From: Atlantibacter hermannii
Lineage (GTDB): Bacteria > Pseudomonadota > Gammaproteobacteria > Enterobacterales > Enterobacteriaceae
Direction: 5' to 3'
Assembly: GCA_900635495.1 (NCBI GenBank)
Contig: LR134136.1
Location: forward strand, 744,001 to 808,000
DNA: 64,000 nucleotides
This document shows, one piece after another, positions 40,501 to 49,819 of this stretch. A program made the position numbers and the translations under genes. The first letter of the stretch is position 1. Each line of letters opens with the position of its first letter. A model generated the notes under the pieces. The model was not told the origin of the DNA, ran no database searches, and saw only the letters and a list, made by a program, of their open reading frames with translations.

Positions 40501-40935
40501 TTATCCGTGGGTCCGGTGGCGGGGCTGAACTATACCGTGCTGGATCGCAATGGTTTCACCGAAAGCGGCGAAGCGGGCAGCCGGATGCATCTGGATTCGA
40601 AAACCTTCCGTTCACTGCAATCGCAGGTTGGCGTTGCGGCCAACTGGGATATGCCGCTGTCGGCGGGAAGCGCGGTGAAGGCGAATCTTCAGCTGACATG
40701 GGATCACGAGCTGCTGGATACCGAACTGTCGCAGAACGCCAGCTTTGCCGGATACCCGGATACCGGATTCGTCACCAAAAATCAGGTTGTTGGGCGTGAC
40801 GGTATGGGCGTTCAGGCAGGAATGGGCTATGCCATCAATAAAGACGTGGAAATCGGAGCCAGCGTAAGCAGCGATGTGTTCCGTAAAGGTTACGATTCCG
40901 TCTCCGGTAATCTTTCCGCCACCTGGCGTTTCTGA
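37562..40935 (+). CDS. Autotransporter with N-terminal metzincin-like metalloprotease domain, four frameshifts
   Basis: Type Va secreted protein of about 1123 residues after repair. The signal peptide (MQKVALAAAISLALGLSSLP, then AGA|LD) is followed by a zincin domain: HELAHGLGIMN with H173, E174, H177 and Gly180, and a plausible Met-turn (NSLMSHQN, Met299). A beta-helix-like passenger with NNGTVSPGNSIGQ comes next, and the last roughly 270 residues form the autotransporter barrel ending WRF. Shifts: missing G at 37603-37604, extra G at 38394-38399, extra A at 38771-38773, extra G at 38891-38896. All are homopolymer-type, so I treat the gene as intact. Metal-protease passengers are uncommon among enterobacterial autotransporters, most of which are serine proteases or adhesins. 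Confidence 0.85.
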
Positions 40936-40948
40936 TCCTCCCGCGAGT

Positions 40949-40983
40949 GAAAAAAGCGCCTGTCCTGGACAGGCGCTTTTTTA
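40949..40983. terminator. Bidirectional terminator between autotransporter and yghU
   Basis: AAAAGCGCCTGTCC / GGACAGGCGCTTTT, a near-perfect 14-bp stem with T tract; it serves both convergent genes. Confidence 0.92.
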
Positions 40984-40984
40984 T

Positions 40985-41838
40985 TTACTTATCGGACAGC
41001 GCGTCAAAATCCGACGCATCGTGGCGCTCCGGCAACTGCTCCGAAGCATCGCCCCAGGTGCGGTTGACCTTACGTCCGCGCTGTACCGCCGGACGATCGT
41101 TCACTTCCCGGACCCAGCGCTGGAAGTGTTGATAGGACGCCACATCCAGGAATTCCGCCGCATCGTACATTCCGCCTAATCCCAGCGCGCCATACCACGG
41201 CCAGATCGCGATATCGGCAATGGTGTATTCATCCCCCGCGATGTAGCGATGATCCGCAAGCTGGCGATCCAGCACGTCAAGCTGACGCTTGGTTTCCATG
41301 GCGAAACGGTTAATGGCGTATTCGATTTTCTCCCGGCGCGTAGTGCCAGAAGTGCCCAAAACCGCCGCCGAGATAGGGCGCGGAGCCCTGAAGCCAGAAC
41401 AGCCAGTTAAGGGTTTCGGTGCGCTTCGCATGATCTTTCGGCAGGAAATGGCCGAATTTTTCCGCCAGATAAAGCAGGATCGCCCCGGATTCGAAAACGC
41501 GCACCGGCGGGTTGACGCTGTGATCCATCAGCGCCGGGATTTTTGAGTTTGGATTGACCTCCACGAAGCCGCTGGAGAACTGATCGCCTTCGCCAATGCG
41601 GATCAGGTGCGCGTCATACTCTGCGCCGGTTTCCCCAAGCGCCAACAACTCTTCAAGCAGAATAGTGACTTTCTGACCGTTGGGTGTCCCCATTGAGTAG
41701 AGCTGGAGCGGATGTTTGCCCACCGGAAGCGTACGTTCATGGGTAGGGCCCGCGACAGGGCGATTGATGCTGCCCCCAGGTGCCGCCTTGTTTTTCCCAC
41801 GTCCAGACTTTGGGAGGTTGCCAGGGTTTATCAGACAT
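40985..41838 (-). CDS. yghU: Glutathione S-transferase-like disulfide reductase YghU, two frameshifts
   Basis: Nu-class GST; E. coli YghU binds two glutathiones and has disulfide-bond reductase activity. Thioredoxin-fold N-terminal domain with LYSMGTPNGQKVTILLEELL, NPNSKIPAL and RVFESGAILLYLAEKFG; helical C-terminal domain with GDEYTIADIAIWPWYG. Extra bases at 41773-41777 (C run) and 41332-41334 (C run) break the frame at GGTWGSINRPVAGPTHE and at HYAPEKIEYAINRF. Start MSDKPWQPPKVWTW at 41838; repaired length 283, near E. coli's 288. Confidence 0.92.
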
Positions 41839-41988
41839 AATTTTCGCTGCCTTTGTTATGTGAGAGTGTTCGGGAGATTTAGCGAAGATAGCTGACCTGG
41901 CCCGCAATGTGTAGCAAGCCGTGCGCTTACCGGCCAGGAGTGTGTTACATTTCCCGCGCTTAATTAACCACCTCGCACAACCACGGGT

Positions 41989-43198
41989 ATGAAGAAATTT
42001 ACAACACGGTTTTACGGGCTTCTACTCGTTGCATTATTGCTTAGCGGCTGCGGCACACTTTCACAAATGTCCTCGCCTGCCGGCACTCAGGAACTGCTGA
42101 CGCATGACTCGCTGGATGGCGATATCGACAGCGTGGTGCGCCACTATATGGCAGAGAAAGCGGTATCCGGGATGACGGTGGCAGTGATCCATCGCTACGG
42201 CGAGCCGCAGTACTACGCCTGGGGCGTGACCGATGCCGTTCATGGCTATCCGGTGAAGCCCGACACGCTTTTCGCGCTGGGCTCGTTAAGCAAAGGGGTA
42301 ACGGCGGAAGTCGTGGCGTGCCTGGTAAAGGAAGGACGCTTCAAATGGAGCGATACCCTGGTGACGCTGTTGCCGCCGGGAACGCCGTTAAGCAAGGATG
42401 CGAAAAACATTACCCTGCTGGAACTGGGTGACCCATACCTCCGGCCTGCCGCGCCAGAATATGGATCTTCCGATGCTGAAAAAATTCATTGGCTACCTGG
42501 GCAATGGTGAGAATTTTTACGGCGAACTGGATAGCGATAATGTGCTGCATTATTTAGCGGACTGGCAGGCACCGAAACGCAAAGCGCCGGAATACTCTAA
42601 TCTGGGATACGCCCTTATTGGCTATATCCTCAAGTATCAAACCCACGACGATATTCAAACGCTGGCGTCACGTTATATTTTCCGGCCACTTAAAATGCGC
42701 CAGACCAGTTTTTATCCGCAACAGTTAGCCTCATTTCCTTACCGCGCATTGGGGCACGCCGGGGATCAGCCGAAATTTATTGCCCGCGGCCAGTTAACGC
42801 CAGACTGGCGCTTTACTCACAATATGGTGGCGGCGGCGAGTTTATACAGCAACGCTGAAGATCTGATCGCGTATGCGCGTTACCACATCTCGAAAACCCA
42901 GGATAGCGCGCTCGACGCCGTATTTGCCGAGGCTGGCAGCCGTTATTATCATCGGCCGAATCAGTGGCAAGGGCTTGCCTGGGTTACCGACGAGATCGGC
43001 GAGAAAAAAATCACCTGGCAGGTGGGCTATATAGGTGGCTATTCCAGTTTTATCGGTTTTGATAAACAGAGAGGCAATGCGGTAGTGGTCCTGCAAAATG
43101 CCTTTAACTGGAGCAACTATATCGGCATGACGCTGCTGCTGGATATGGCGGATAGCGATCGCCGCGACCTGGCCGGGCGACGCCCCGCACGTGGCTGA
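41989..43198 (+). CDS. Lipoprotein serine hydrolase, beta-lactamase/AmpC-like fold, one frameshift
   Basis: Penicillin-binding-protein-like serine hydrolase of about 402 residues. A lipoprotein signal ends LLLSGC (Cys21). Catalytic SxxK is S99-LSK102 in LFALGSLSKG; the YxN motif is Y202-S-N204 in APEYSNLGYALIG; HTSGLP is also typical of the class C/EstB group. An extra G at 42426-42428 breaks the frame at LELVTHTSG. The role could be peptidoglycan carboxypeptidase or esterase; it cannot be told apart here. cobQ begins 28 bp downstream on the same strand, so the two may be cotranscribed. Confidence 0.8.
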
Positions 43199-43226
43199 TA
43201 GCCAGAACATCAAGCAAGGAGAAGGC

Positions 43227-44738
43227 ATGAGCCTGTCGATTATGTTACAGGGCACCGCCTCAGACGTGGGGAAGAGCACGCTGGTGGCCGGGCTGTGCCG
43301 CATTTTTTCCCAGGATGGATACCGTACCGCCCCCTTTAAATCACAAAATATGGCGCTCAACTCCGGCATCACCCCCGATGGCAAAGAGATGGGCCGCGCC
43401 CAGGTTTTTCAGGCCGAGGCGGCGGGCATTGCTCCCGACGTGCGCATGAACCCAATCCTGCTTAAGCCAACCAGCGATCGCCGGGCGCAAATTGTGCTGA
43501 TGGGCAAAGTCGCCAGCGATATGGATGCCGTCAGCTATCACGACTACAAACCCCGGCTGCGTGAAACGGTGCGCGAGGTCTACCAGAGCCTGGCGGCAGA
43601 GTATGAGGTGATGGTGCTGGAAGGGGCGGGGAGCCCCGCGGAAATCAATCTGCGCGACCGCGATATCGTCAACATGGGGATGGCGGAACTGGCGCAGTGC
43701 CCGGTTATTCTGGTCGCGGATATCGACCGGGGCGGCGTGTTCGCGGCAATTTACGGCACCCTGGCGCTGCTTCAGGAACATGAGCGCTGGCGTGTGAAAG
43801 GCGTGATTATCAATAAATTCCGCGGTGATGTGGCACTGCTGGCTTCAGGGCTGACGCAGATCGAATCCCTGACTGGCGTACCGGTGCTGGGGGTGATGCC
43901 GTGGCTGGATGTCAGCCTGGAAGATGAAGACGGCGTGGCGCTCCAGCGCGGTAAATACCGCGATGTGTCCGCACGTGCGCTGGACATTGCCGTGATCCAG
44001 TTACCGCATATCTCTAATTTCACCGACTTCAATCCGCTGGCGGCGCAGCCTGACGTTCGGGTGCGCTATGTGACCTCTCCTCAGCAACTGAATGACGCCG
44101 ATTTGCTGCTGCTTCCCGGCAGTAAAAATACCCTCGGCGACCTGCAATGGCTGCGGGAAAGCGGGCTGGCGGAGGCTTTACTGGCACAGCATCGCGAGGG
44201 CACGCCGGTGATAGGGATCTGCGGCGGTTACCAGATGCTCGGCACAACCATTACAGATGAAGTGGAATCCGGGCTGGGCGAACGCCCCGGGCTTGGATTA
44301 CTGGAGGTGACCACCCGCTTCGCCCGTGAAAAAGTCACCACGCGGGTGACGGGAGAAGCGGTGCCTGTGCCCGGCGGTCTGTTACAGCCGTGCGCTCATC
44401 AACCGGTAACCGGTTATGAAATTCATATGGGTGAAACTACCCTCGGCGAGGGAACCCGGCCGATGCTGGCTTTTTGCGACAGGTTTGACGGCGCCGTCAG
44501 CCGGAACGGGCTGGCGGCAGGCTGTTATCTCCACGGGCTGTTCGATAACGGCGGTTTTACCCGCGCGCTGTTGGACGCGCTACGCCAGCGTAAAGGTCTT
44601 GCAGCCTGGGATGGCGAGGTTGTGGATTATGCCGTTCACAAACAACAGCAGTTCGATTTGCTGGCGCAGAGCATGCGGCAACATATTGATATCGACAGGC
44701 TCTACCAGATCATGCGTGACCATAAGGAACCGAACTGA
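43227..44738 (+). CDS. cobQ: Cobyric acid synthase
   Basis: CobQ/CbiP amidates four side chains of adenosyl-cobyrinic acid a,c-diamide using glutamine and ATP. N-terminal ATP-binding domain with QGTASDVGKSTLVAGLCRIF; C-terminal class I glutamine amidotransferase with the Cys nucleophile in VIGICGGYQMLG and His in AGCYLHGLFDN. 503 residues, near the Salmonella CbiP length. I use ATG 43227 (MSLSIMLQGT), with AAGGAGAAGGC upstream, rather than an earlier in-frame start. Its stop overlaps cobU (ATGA). No other corrin-ring genes are in the window. Confidence 0.95.
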   Translation: MSLSIMLQGTASDVGKSTLVAGLCRIFSQDGYRTAPFKSQNMALNSGITPDGKEMGRAQVFQAEAAGIAPDVRMNPILLKPTSDRRAQIVLMGKVASDMDAVSYHDYKPRLRETVREVYQSLAAEYEVMVLEGAGSPAEINLRDRDIVNMGMAELAQCPVILVADIDRGGVFAAIYGTLALLQEHERWRVKGVIINKFRGDVALLASGLTQIESLTGVPVLGVMPWLDVSLEDEDGVALQRGKYRDVSARALDIAVIQLPHISNFTDFNPLAAQPDVRVRYVTSPQQLNDADLLLLPGSKNTLGDLQWLRESGLAEALLAQHREGTPVIGICGGYQMLGTTITDEVESGLGERPGLGLLEVTTRFAREKVTTRVTGEAVPVPGGLLQPCAHQPVTGYEIHMGETTLGEGTRPMLAFCDRFDGAVSRNGLAAGCYLHGLFDNGGFTRALLDALRQRKGLAAWDGEVVDYAVHKQQQFDLLAQSMRQHIDIDRLYQIMRDHKEPN

Positions 44739-45286
44739 TGATTCTGATCACCGGCGGCGCACGCAGCGGTAAAAGCCGTCATGGCGAGCGGCTTGTCCAG
44801 GAGAAGGCCGGGCGCGTGCTGTATATCGCGACCTCGATGGTTTTTGATGACGAGATGGCTGAGCGGGTGCGTCATCACCAGCTTAGCCGCCCATCGCACT
44901 GGCGTACCCTGGAGGCGTGGCGCGATCTTCCCGACGTCATCACCCCTGACAACGATCCGCAGGAAGCCATTTTGCTGGAATGCATTACCACGCTTATCAG
45001 CAATTTGCTGTTTGATTTTGTCGGCGATACGCCGGAAGCGCAGTGGGATTACGCGGCGATAGAAGCGCATATTGACGCGCATATCACACGGCTACTGACG
45101 GCCTGCGCGACCTGTCCTTCACCGGTAATACTGGTCACTAACGAAGTGGGGATGGGAATTGTGCCGGAAAACCGTCTGGCGCGGCATTTCCGTGATATCG
45201 CCGGGCGCGTGAATCAGCGGCTGGCGGAGCAGGCGGAACAGGTATGGCTGGTGGTGTCAGGAATTGGGGTAAAAATAAAGGGGTAG
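44738..45286 (+). CDS. cobU: Adenosylcobinamide kinase / guanylyltransferase
   Basis: Bifunctional CobU phosphorylates adenosylcobinamide and transfers GMP, in nucleotide loop assembly of B12. P-loop ITGGARSGKSRHGE at the start, LLECITTLISNLLF, and VTNEVGMGIVPENRLARHFR with RVNQRLAEQAEQVWLVVSGI at the end. 182 residues against about 180 in Salmonella. Coupled to cobQ by ATGA. cobS and cobT, which normally follow, are absent here; a convergent autotransporter gene lies 34 bp downstream. Confidence 0.95.
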   Translation: MILITGGARSGKSRHGERLVQEKAGRVLYIATSMVFDDEMAERVRHHQLSRPSHWRTLEAWRDLPDVITPDNDPQEAILLECITTLISNLLFDFVGDTPEAQWDYAAIEAHIDAHITRLLTACATCPSPVILVTNEVGMGIVPENRLARHFRDIAGRVNQRLAEQAEQVWLVVSGIGVKIKG

Positions 45287-45320
45287 GGCTATGGGCTTGT
45301 GGCCCATCGCCGGTTCAACC

Positions 45321-48050
45321 TTAGAACGTCTTACGTAAACGCAGGCTGAAGTTGTGCGCCTGATACGCCTCACCCGCTTGCAGATCGTAACGCGCATCCA
45401 CACTCAGAGAGTTCGCATCATACAGGGTGCTGCCGATAGCCACGCCTGCCATATCTTCAACCGGTGCCATGCCTTTGGTGACAAAGGTGGTTTCACCGAT
45501 GCTGTCCGCGGCGTACGTCGCGGTATTGCTCATCTGGCGCTTATCGTACTGATGGATCCAGGACAGTTGAACGAACGGGGTCAGGTTGCCCACGCCGGTT
45601 TCAATGGTTTTGTCCAGGCGCGCGCCGATATCGCTCACGACTGACTGGCTATGGGATGCCTTCACGTCCAGCGCCATGCCGTTACCACCGGTTTCTGAAT
45701 AACCATCGATATGCTGGTAGCTATAGGACAGGCCTGCCAGCGGAGTCAGCGTTACGTCTGCACCCAGCGCCAACGGGTAACCCAACTCACCCTGAACGGT
45801 AGTGGACTGACCGTTGAACTTGCCGCGTGCCTGGCCGGAGAAGCCGGTGAAGTCAACATTACGCGAGGAGTCGTAGTTCTGACGGTTAACACCTGCAGAC
45901 AGGTTCATAAACCACGGTTCGCCAGTGTAGCTGGCGTAGCCGATCAGGCCATAGTTGTCTGCGGTTGAAGTGTTGCCGCGCAGGTTGTCTTTGCCGTGAA
46001 CCGAGGTATTGCTGTAGTTCACCGCCGCGCCCAGACGCCATGCATCACTCAGCGCACGGTCGGCACCAATCAGCAGGCCGCCAAATTTCGCGCTGTAACC
46101 GCTGATCTGATTGCTGCTGTCCTGACGTGCGTAGCCGCCAAACGGCTGCGCCCACATTAACCAGTCGCTGTAAGCGTCACCGGTAGATACGCCGCTCATT
46201 CCCACGGTTTGCGGATTGCGCACGCTATCCATATGGTTGCCAATCACCGAATAGGCAGACGCAGTGGCGGTTTGGGTCGCCTGACCGGCGCTGATGCTTT
46301 GGCCTGGTGACAATTGCTCGCCTACGCGGTTTGCTTCTTTGGTGTTATCAATCGCCAGCGAGGCGTTGTACAGCTCCAGCAATTGCGGAGAGATACCCGA
46401 GTAGCCGGACAGTCCGCTCAGCGCGGATGTGGCGTTGCGTGTGGTGGCGAAGCCTGGTTGCGGCGCTGGCTGGGCCGGCGCGTCCGGTACAGCTGGGGTT
46501 TCCGGGATTGTCGGGACCTCCGGGGTCACCGGGGTTTCAGGCGTCACTGGCACTTCCGGCGTGACAGGCACTTCTGGAGTAACCGGAACTTCAGGCGTCA
46601 CCGGGACTTCCGGCTCAACCTGCGGCTCGACAAGGCTGACGACCAGAGCGCTGCGCGTACCATCTACCAGCGTTTTCGCTTTGACAGATCCATCATAGCC
46701 CGCCACTTTATATTTCAGTTTATCGGCGTTGTACTGGGTGCCGTTGACATCCGCGTCAATCACTACATAACGCTGACCGCGTGCAAAGGCATAGCTGCTT
46801 TGTTTTTGAACCAGATTAACGTGGGAACCCGCGTCAACTACTGCCGAGCCGGACACGTTCAGACGGCCATAGCCGCTGTCCAGACTGTCACCATTTGCAA
46901 TGGCGTTATCGGCTACACCGATAATCAGCGTTGCATCCTGTTTCTGATGATAGTTGCCGCTAATGGAAATCGGGTTATTAACCTGTAGTTTGGCTGCGGT
47001 GTTATAAACGGTGCCACCAGTAATGACATTATCATTCAACAGGATAGAGCCAATTTTGAAGTTGACGTCGCCGCCCGCATTAATTGTGCCGACATTTTCC
47101 TGGATGACGGGGCTACTGACGAAGATACCAAACATTGGCATTGAGCCTGTCAACGTACCTTGCACACCCGCTCCACCAGTAATATTCAGTGGGGTGTTAC
47201 CACCGACATAGATATCGCCCTGGATTGTTCCTTCATTGTGGATATTCTCAATAGCATCATTCGAATCGATGGCAATTTGAGTGCTACTGATAGTGCCGTA
47301 GTTATTCAGATTGGTGATCGTGCCAATATTGCGAATTGTTGGTGCCACTGAAGAAGATGACCAGTAGTAATTATTACTGATGAGTTTTCCGGTGTTGTTG
47401 AATGTATTAATAGTTCCGTTATTGATGATCGTCGCATTTGAAACGGGTGCTATTGGGCCAATGTTCGAATTATTAATTGTCCCGTCATTGTTAAGAACAT
47501 CGATAACGCCATTATTTTGCAGTGCTGTACTGCCAGTAATAACACCATTTTCCAGATTAGTCAGTGTACCGACGCTACCATCGTTAACAATCGTCACAGT
47601 GCCCATACCTGGCAAATTATGATTATTACCACCAATGGTCCCACTGTTGATAATATTATCGGTCTGGCTGGTAGCGCCCAGATAAATCGCATTGGAAGTC
47701 AGGGAGCTTCCGCTATTATTGCGAATAAATCCGGTATTATTTAACGTGCCAATATAACCTTCGTTTTCAATGCCAAAACCATCCCAACTGGCATTGATGG
47801 TTCCGTTATTCGTGAAGTTATCAACTTGTCCGGTTGAGCCGATGGTGACGGCTGAACCATTCGGGGGATAAATCATTCCCTTATCAGTCACCGTGAACGT
47901 TTGATAAGAACCACTGATACTTACGTTTGCACTGGTGCTTTGATCAATAATATTACCCAGATCAGCGTATGCCACAGGTGCCAACAATCCTGGCGCGGTC
48001 GACAATGCCACCAGCATAGCGCCACGCTGGCTAAAATGATTTTTTTTCAT
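45321..48050 (-). CDS. Autotransporter adhesin-type protein with Pro-rich linker
   Basis: 909-residue autotransporter, no frameshift. Signal peptide of about 29 residues (MKKNHFSQRGAMLVALSTAP…VAYA|DLGN). The passenger (about 30-390) is built from irregular repeats such as INNGTINTFNN and LNNDGTINNSN, indicating a parallel beta-helix. A pertactin-like stretch (LVQKQSSYAFARGQRYVVID) follows, then a Pro/Val/Thr/Glu linker (about 478-540), and the C-terminal barrel from about 640 ending LRLRKTF. Likely a surface adhesin or aggregation factor; no protease motif seen. Its promoter region (48051-48242) is AT-rich and divergent from the lipoprotein hydrolase. Confidence 0.88.
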   Translation of the reverse strand: MKKNHFSQRGAMLVALSTAPGLLAPVAYADLGNIIDQSTSANVSISGSYQTFTVTDKGMIYPPNGSAVTIGSTGQVDNFTNNGTINASWDGFGIENEGYIGTLNNTGFIRNNSGSSLTSNAIYLGATSQTDNIINSGTIGGNNHNLPGMGTVTIVNDGSVGTLTNLENGVITGSTALQNNGVIDVLNNDGTINNSNIGPIAPVSNATIINNGTINTFNNTGKLISNNYYWSSSSVAPTIRNIGTITNLNNYGTISSTQIAIDSNDAIENIHNEGTIQGDIYVGGNTPLNITGGAGVQGTLTGSMPMFGIFVSSPVIQENVGTINAGGDVNFKIGSILLNDNVITGGTVYNTAAKLQVNNPISISGNYHQKQDATLIIGVADNAIANGDSLDSGYGRLNVSGSAVVDAGSHVNLVQKQSSYAFARGQRYVVIDADVNGTQYNADKLKYKVAGYDGSVKAKTLVDGTRSALVVSLVEPQVEPEVPVTPEVPVTPEVPVTPEVPVTPETPVTPEVPTIPETPAVPDAPAQPAPQPGFATTRNATSALSGLSGYSGISPQLLELYNASLAIDNTKEANRVGEQLSPGQSISAGQATQTATASAYSVIGNHMDSVRNPQTVGMSGVSTGDAYSDWLMWAQPFGGYARQDSSNQISGYSAKFGGLLIGADRALSDAWRLGAAVNYSNTSVHGKDNLRGNTSTADNYGLIGYASYTGEPWFMNLSAGVNRQNYDSSRNVDFTGFSGQARGKFNGQSTTVQGELGYPLALGADVTLTPLAGLSYSYQHIDGYSETGGNGMALDVKASHSQSVVSDIGARLDKTIETGVGNLTPFVQLSWIHQYDKRQMSNTATYAADSIGETTFVTKGMAPVEDMAGVAIGSTLYDANSLSVDARYDLQAGEAYQAHNFSLRLRKTF
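46490..46620 (-). repeat. Tandem repeat encoding the PVTPEV linker of the autotransporter
   Basis: Repeated coding units, read as PEVPVTPEVPVTPEVPVTPE and onward to PETPAVPDAPAQP, correspond to tandem DNA units of roughly 18 bases (GGCGTCACCGGGACTTCC-like, with substitutions). In-frame expansion or contraction would change linker length without breaking the protein. Confidence 0.8.
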
Positions 48051-48242
48051 AGTATCCGTTGCGATGTTTAATTATTTTTAAGACGTGCTATTTGTAGATG
48101 ATTCAGGAATCATCTGATGTTATTTATCGGCAGAATATCGATTTACATGACAATATCAATCATAATTTCTTAACTGTTCGCGCCGAAAAAAAGACTTAAA
48201 TTAAATCAACAATAAGAAATTTTACTTAGTCGGGATTTCTGT

Positions 48243-49083
48243 ATGGTACCGAAAGTGTTAACGTCCGGTTATTATCTATTGATAAGTTTGGTTTTTTTGT
48301 TAGCTGGATGTGAGGGCAAAGGCGGGCGCGAAAAGGCAGATATGCTGGCAAAAAAATCTGGTCTGAACAGTAAAAATTTTTCTACTGAGACCTTCACCTT
48401 GCGCGCCTGGCAGCGTATCTCCGACCCTAATCAGCCAGTACGGGTATACATTGAGGGCGATGGGTTTGCCTGGGTTAGCCGCTCGCGTCCGTCTGACGAC
48501 CCGACGCCGCGTCAGCCCACTGGCCTGATGCTGGCGGCGGCCGACCCGTCCGCGAACGTGCTGTATTTAGCGCGCCCTTGCCAGTTTATCGGGCCGCCGA
48601 TGCCAGCCAACTGTCACTCAACGTGGTGGACTGACAACCGCTTCTCACCAGGCGTGGTGCAGGCAATGGATGAGGCGTTGAGCCAGGCGCTGGCCCCCTG
48701 GCCCGGTATGCAGATAGAGCTGGTGGGTTATTCCGGCGGAGGCGGGATCGCAGCGCTGATTGCCGCTCGCCGTCACGATGTGCGTTCATTACGTACTGTA
48801 GCCGGAAATCTGGACGTGGCTTACGTCAACGCCGTGCATCACGTCTCCCCCCATGCCACACGCGTTAAGTGCCATTGACGCGGCATCACAACTGGCAGAT
48901 TTGCCGCAAATTCATTTTGTTGGAGGTGCAGATACCACCGTCCCGCCTGAAGTGGCAAAACGTTTCCAGCAGGCTACGGGAGTACGCTGTACGCGGATCG
49001 AAGAGGTACCCGGACTGGCACACGGTTCAGACTGGGCAGCTGTCTGGCCCTCGCTGTTACGCTTACAGCCAGTGTGCCGGTAA
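48243..49083 (+). CDS. Putative lipoprotein alpha/beta hydrolase, one frameshift
   Basis: About 279 residues after repair. A lipoprotein signal ends VFLLAGC. Alpha/beta-hydrolase features: VYIEGDGFAW (oxyanion region), VGYSGGGGIAAL with nucleophile Ser164, an Asp in FVGGADTTVPPEV and a His in PGLAHGSDW. An extra C in the run 48847-48852 breaks the frame at HHVSPMPHALS. Substrate unknown. It is divergent from the adhesin gene and convergent with the yjdF pair. Confidence 0.78.
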
Positions 49084-49102
49084 GTCATGGACTGCAGCTA
49101 AT

Positions 49103-49130
49103 AAAAACCCGCCAGATGGCGGGTTTTTTT
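49103..49130. terminator. Bidirectional terminator after lipoprotein hydrolase
   Basis: AAAACCCGCC / GGCGGGTTTT with a short AGAT loop and T7 tract, between convergent genes. Confidence 0.9.
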
Positions 49131-49741
49131 CAACGCTTTTCAAGCTGTTTTGAGTGCCAGGGGCCAAGAATAAAGACCGAGATCATCGCACCCAGTAATG
49201 CGCACAGCATATCGGACTGGGTGTCCCACGGATCGCCCTGGGTCCCGAGAAACTCATCCGCGCCCTGACCGAGGATTAGCGCCACCCACCATTCGATCAA
49301 CTCATAAAAGGCGCTGATCGCCAGCGCAATGCAGCACACCACGAAAGCCAGCATTCTGCGCCCGTTAATAAAACCACCGCGAATTAAGATTTCCCGCGCC
49401 GCCAGCGCCGGGACTAAGCCCTGAAACAGATGACCGAGTTTGTCGTAGGGGTTGCGACTGAGGTTAAACCACTCCTGCACCTCAAATCCGAGAGGAACTT
49501 TTGCATAGGAATACATGCCGCCGACGATCAAAATGATGGCGTGGAAAAAAATCAGCACGTAGAGCAGCGGCGTTAACGGGTAGCGTTTCGCCGTTACCCA
49601 CAACACTGGCACGACAATCAGTACCGGCAGAACTTCCATCAGCCAGGTCAGTTTGCTGGCGGTAGCGATTCCGGTGACAACCAGCAACAGCGCCAGAAGC
49701 GCTGTTCCGGTTAGCAGATAAGCAGGGCGAGAAGCTGTCAT
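49130..49741 (-). CDS. DUF2238 inner membrane protein, YjdF paralogue 2
   Basis: YjdF-family membrane protein with about six TM segments and the conserved signatures RNPYDKLGHLFQGLVPALAAR, ISAFYELIEWWVAL and DPWDTQSDMLCALLGA. I start at ATG 49741 (MTASRPAYLL), preceded by GAAGGACC, giving 203 residues; the frame is open further upstream. Function unknown. It is about two-thirds identical by eye to the next gene upstream and lies about 80 bp after it on the same strand, a tandem duplication. Confidence 0.82.
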   Translation of the reverse strand: MTASRPAYLLTGTALLALLLVVTGIATASKLTWLMEVLPVLIVVPVLWVTAKRYPLTPLLYVLIFFHAIILIVGGMYSYAKVPLGFEVQEWFNLSRNPYDKLGHLFQGLVPALAAREILIRGGFINGRRMLAFVVCCIALAISAFYELIEWWVALILGQGADEFLGTQGDPWDTQSDMLCALLGAMISVFILGPWHSKQLEKR

Positions 49742-49819
49742 TTGCGGTCCTTCACGTTTAAAAAAGGTCACTATCGGTCGAAACACGAATAATAACAATG
49801 GCGCTGCGCCAGCGCTTTC

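Noticed and set aside
45291..45307. ATGGGC/GCCCAT stem between cobU and the autotransporter as a terminator
   Set aside because: Short stem, no T tract on either strand.
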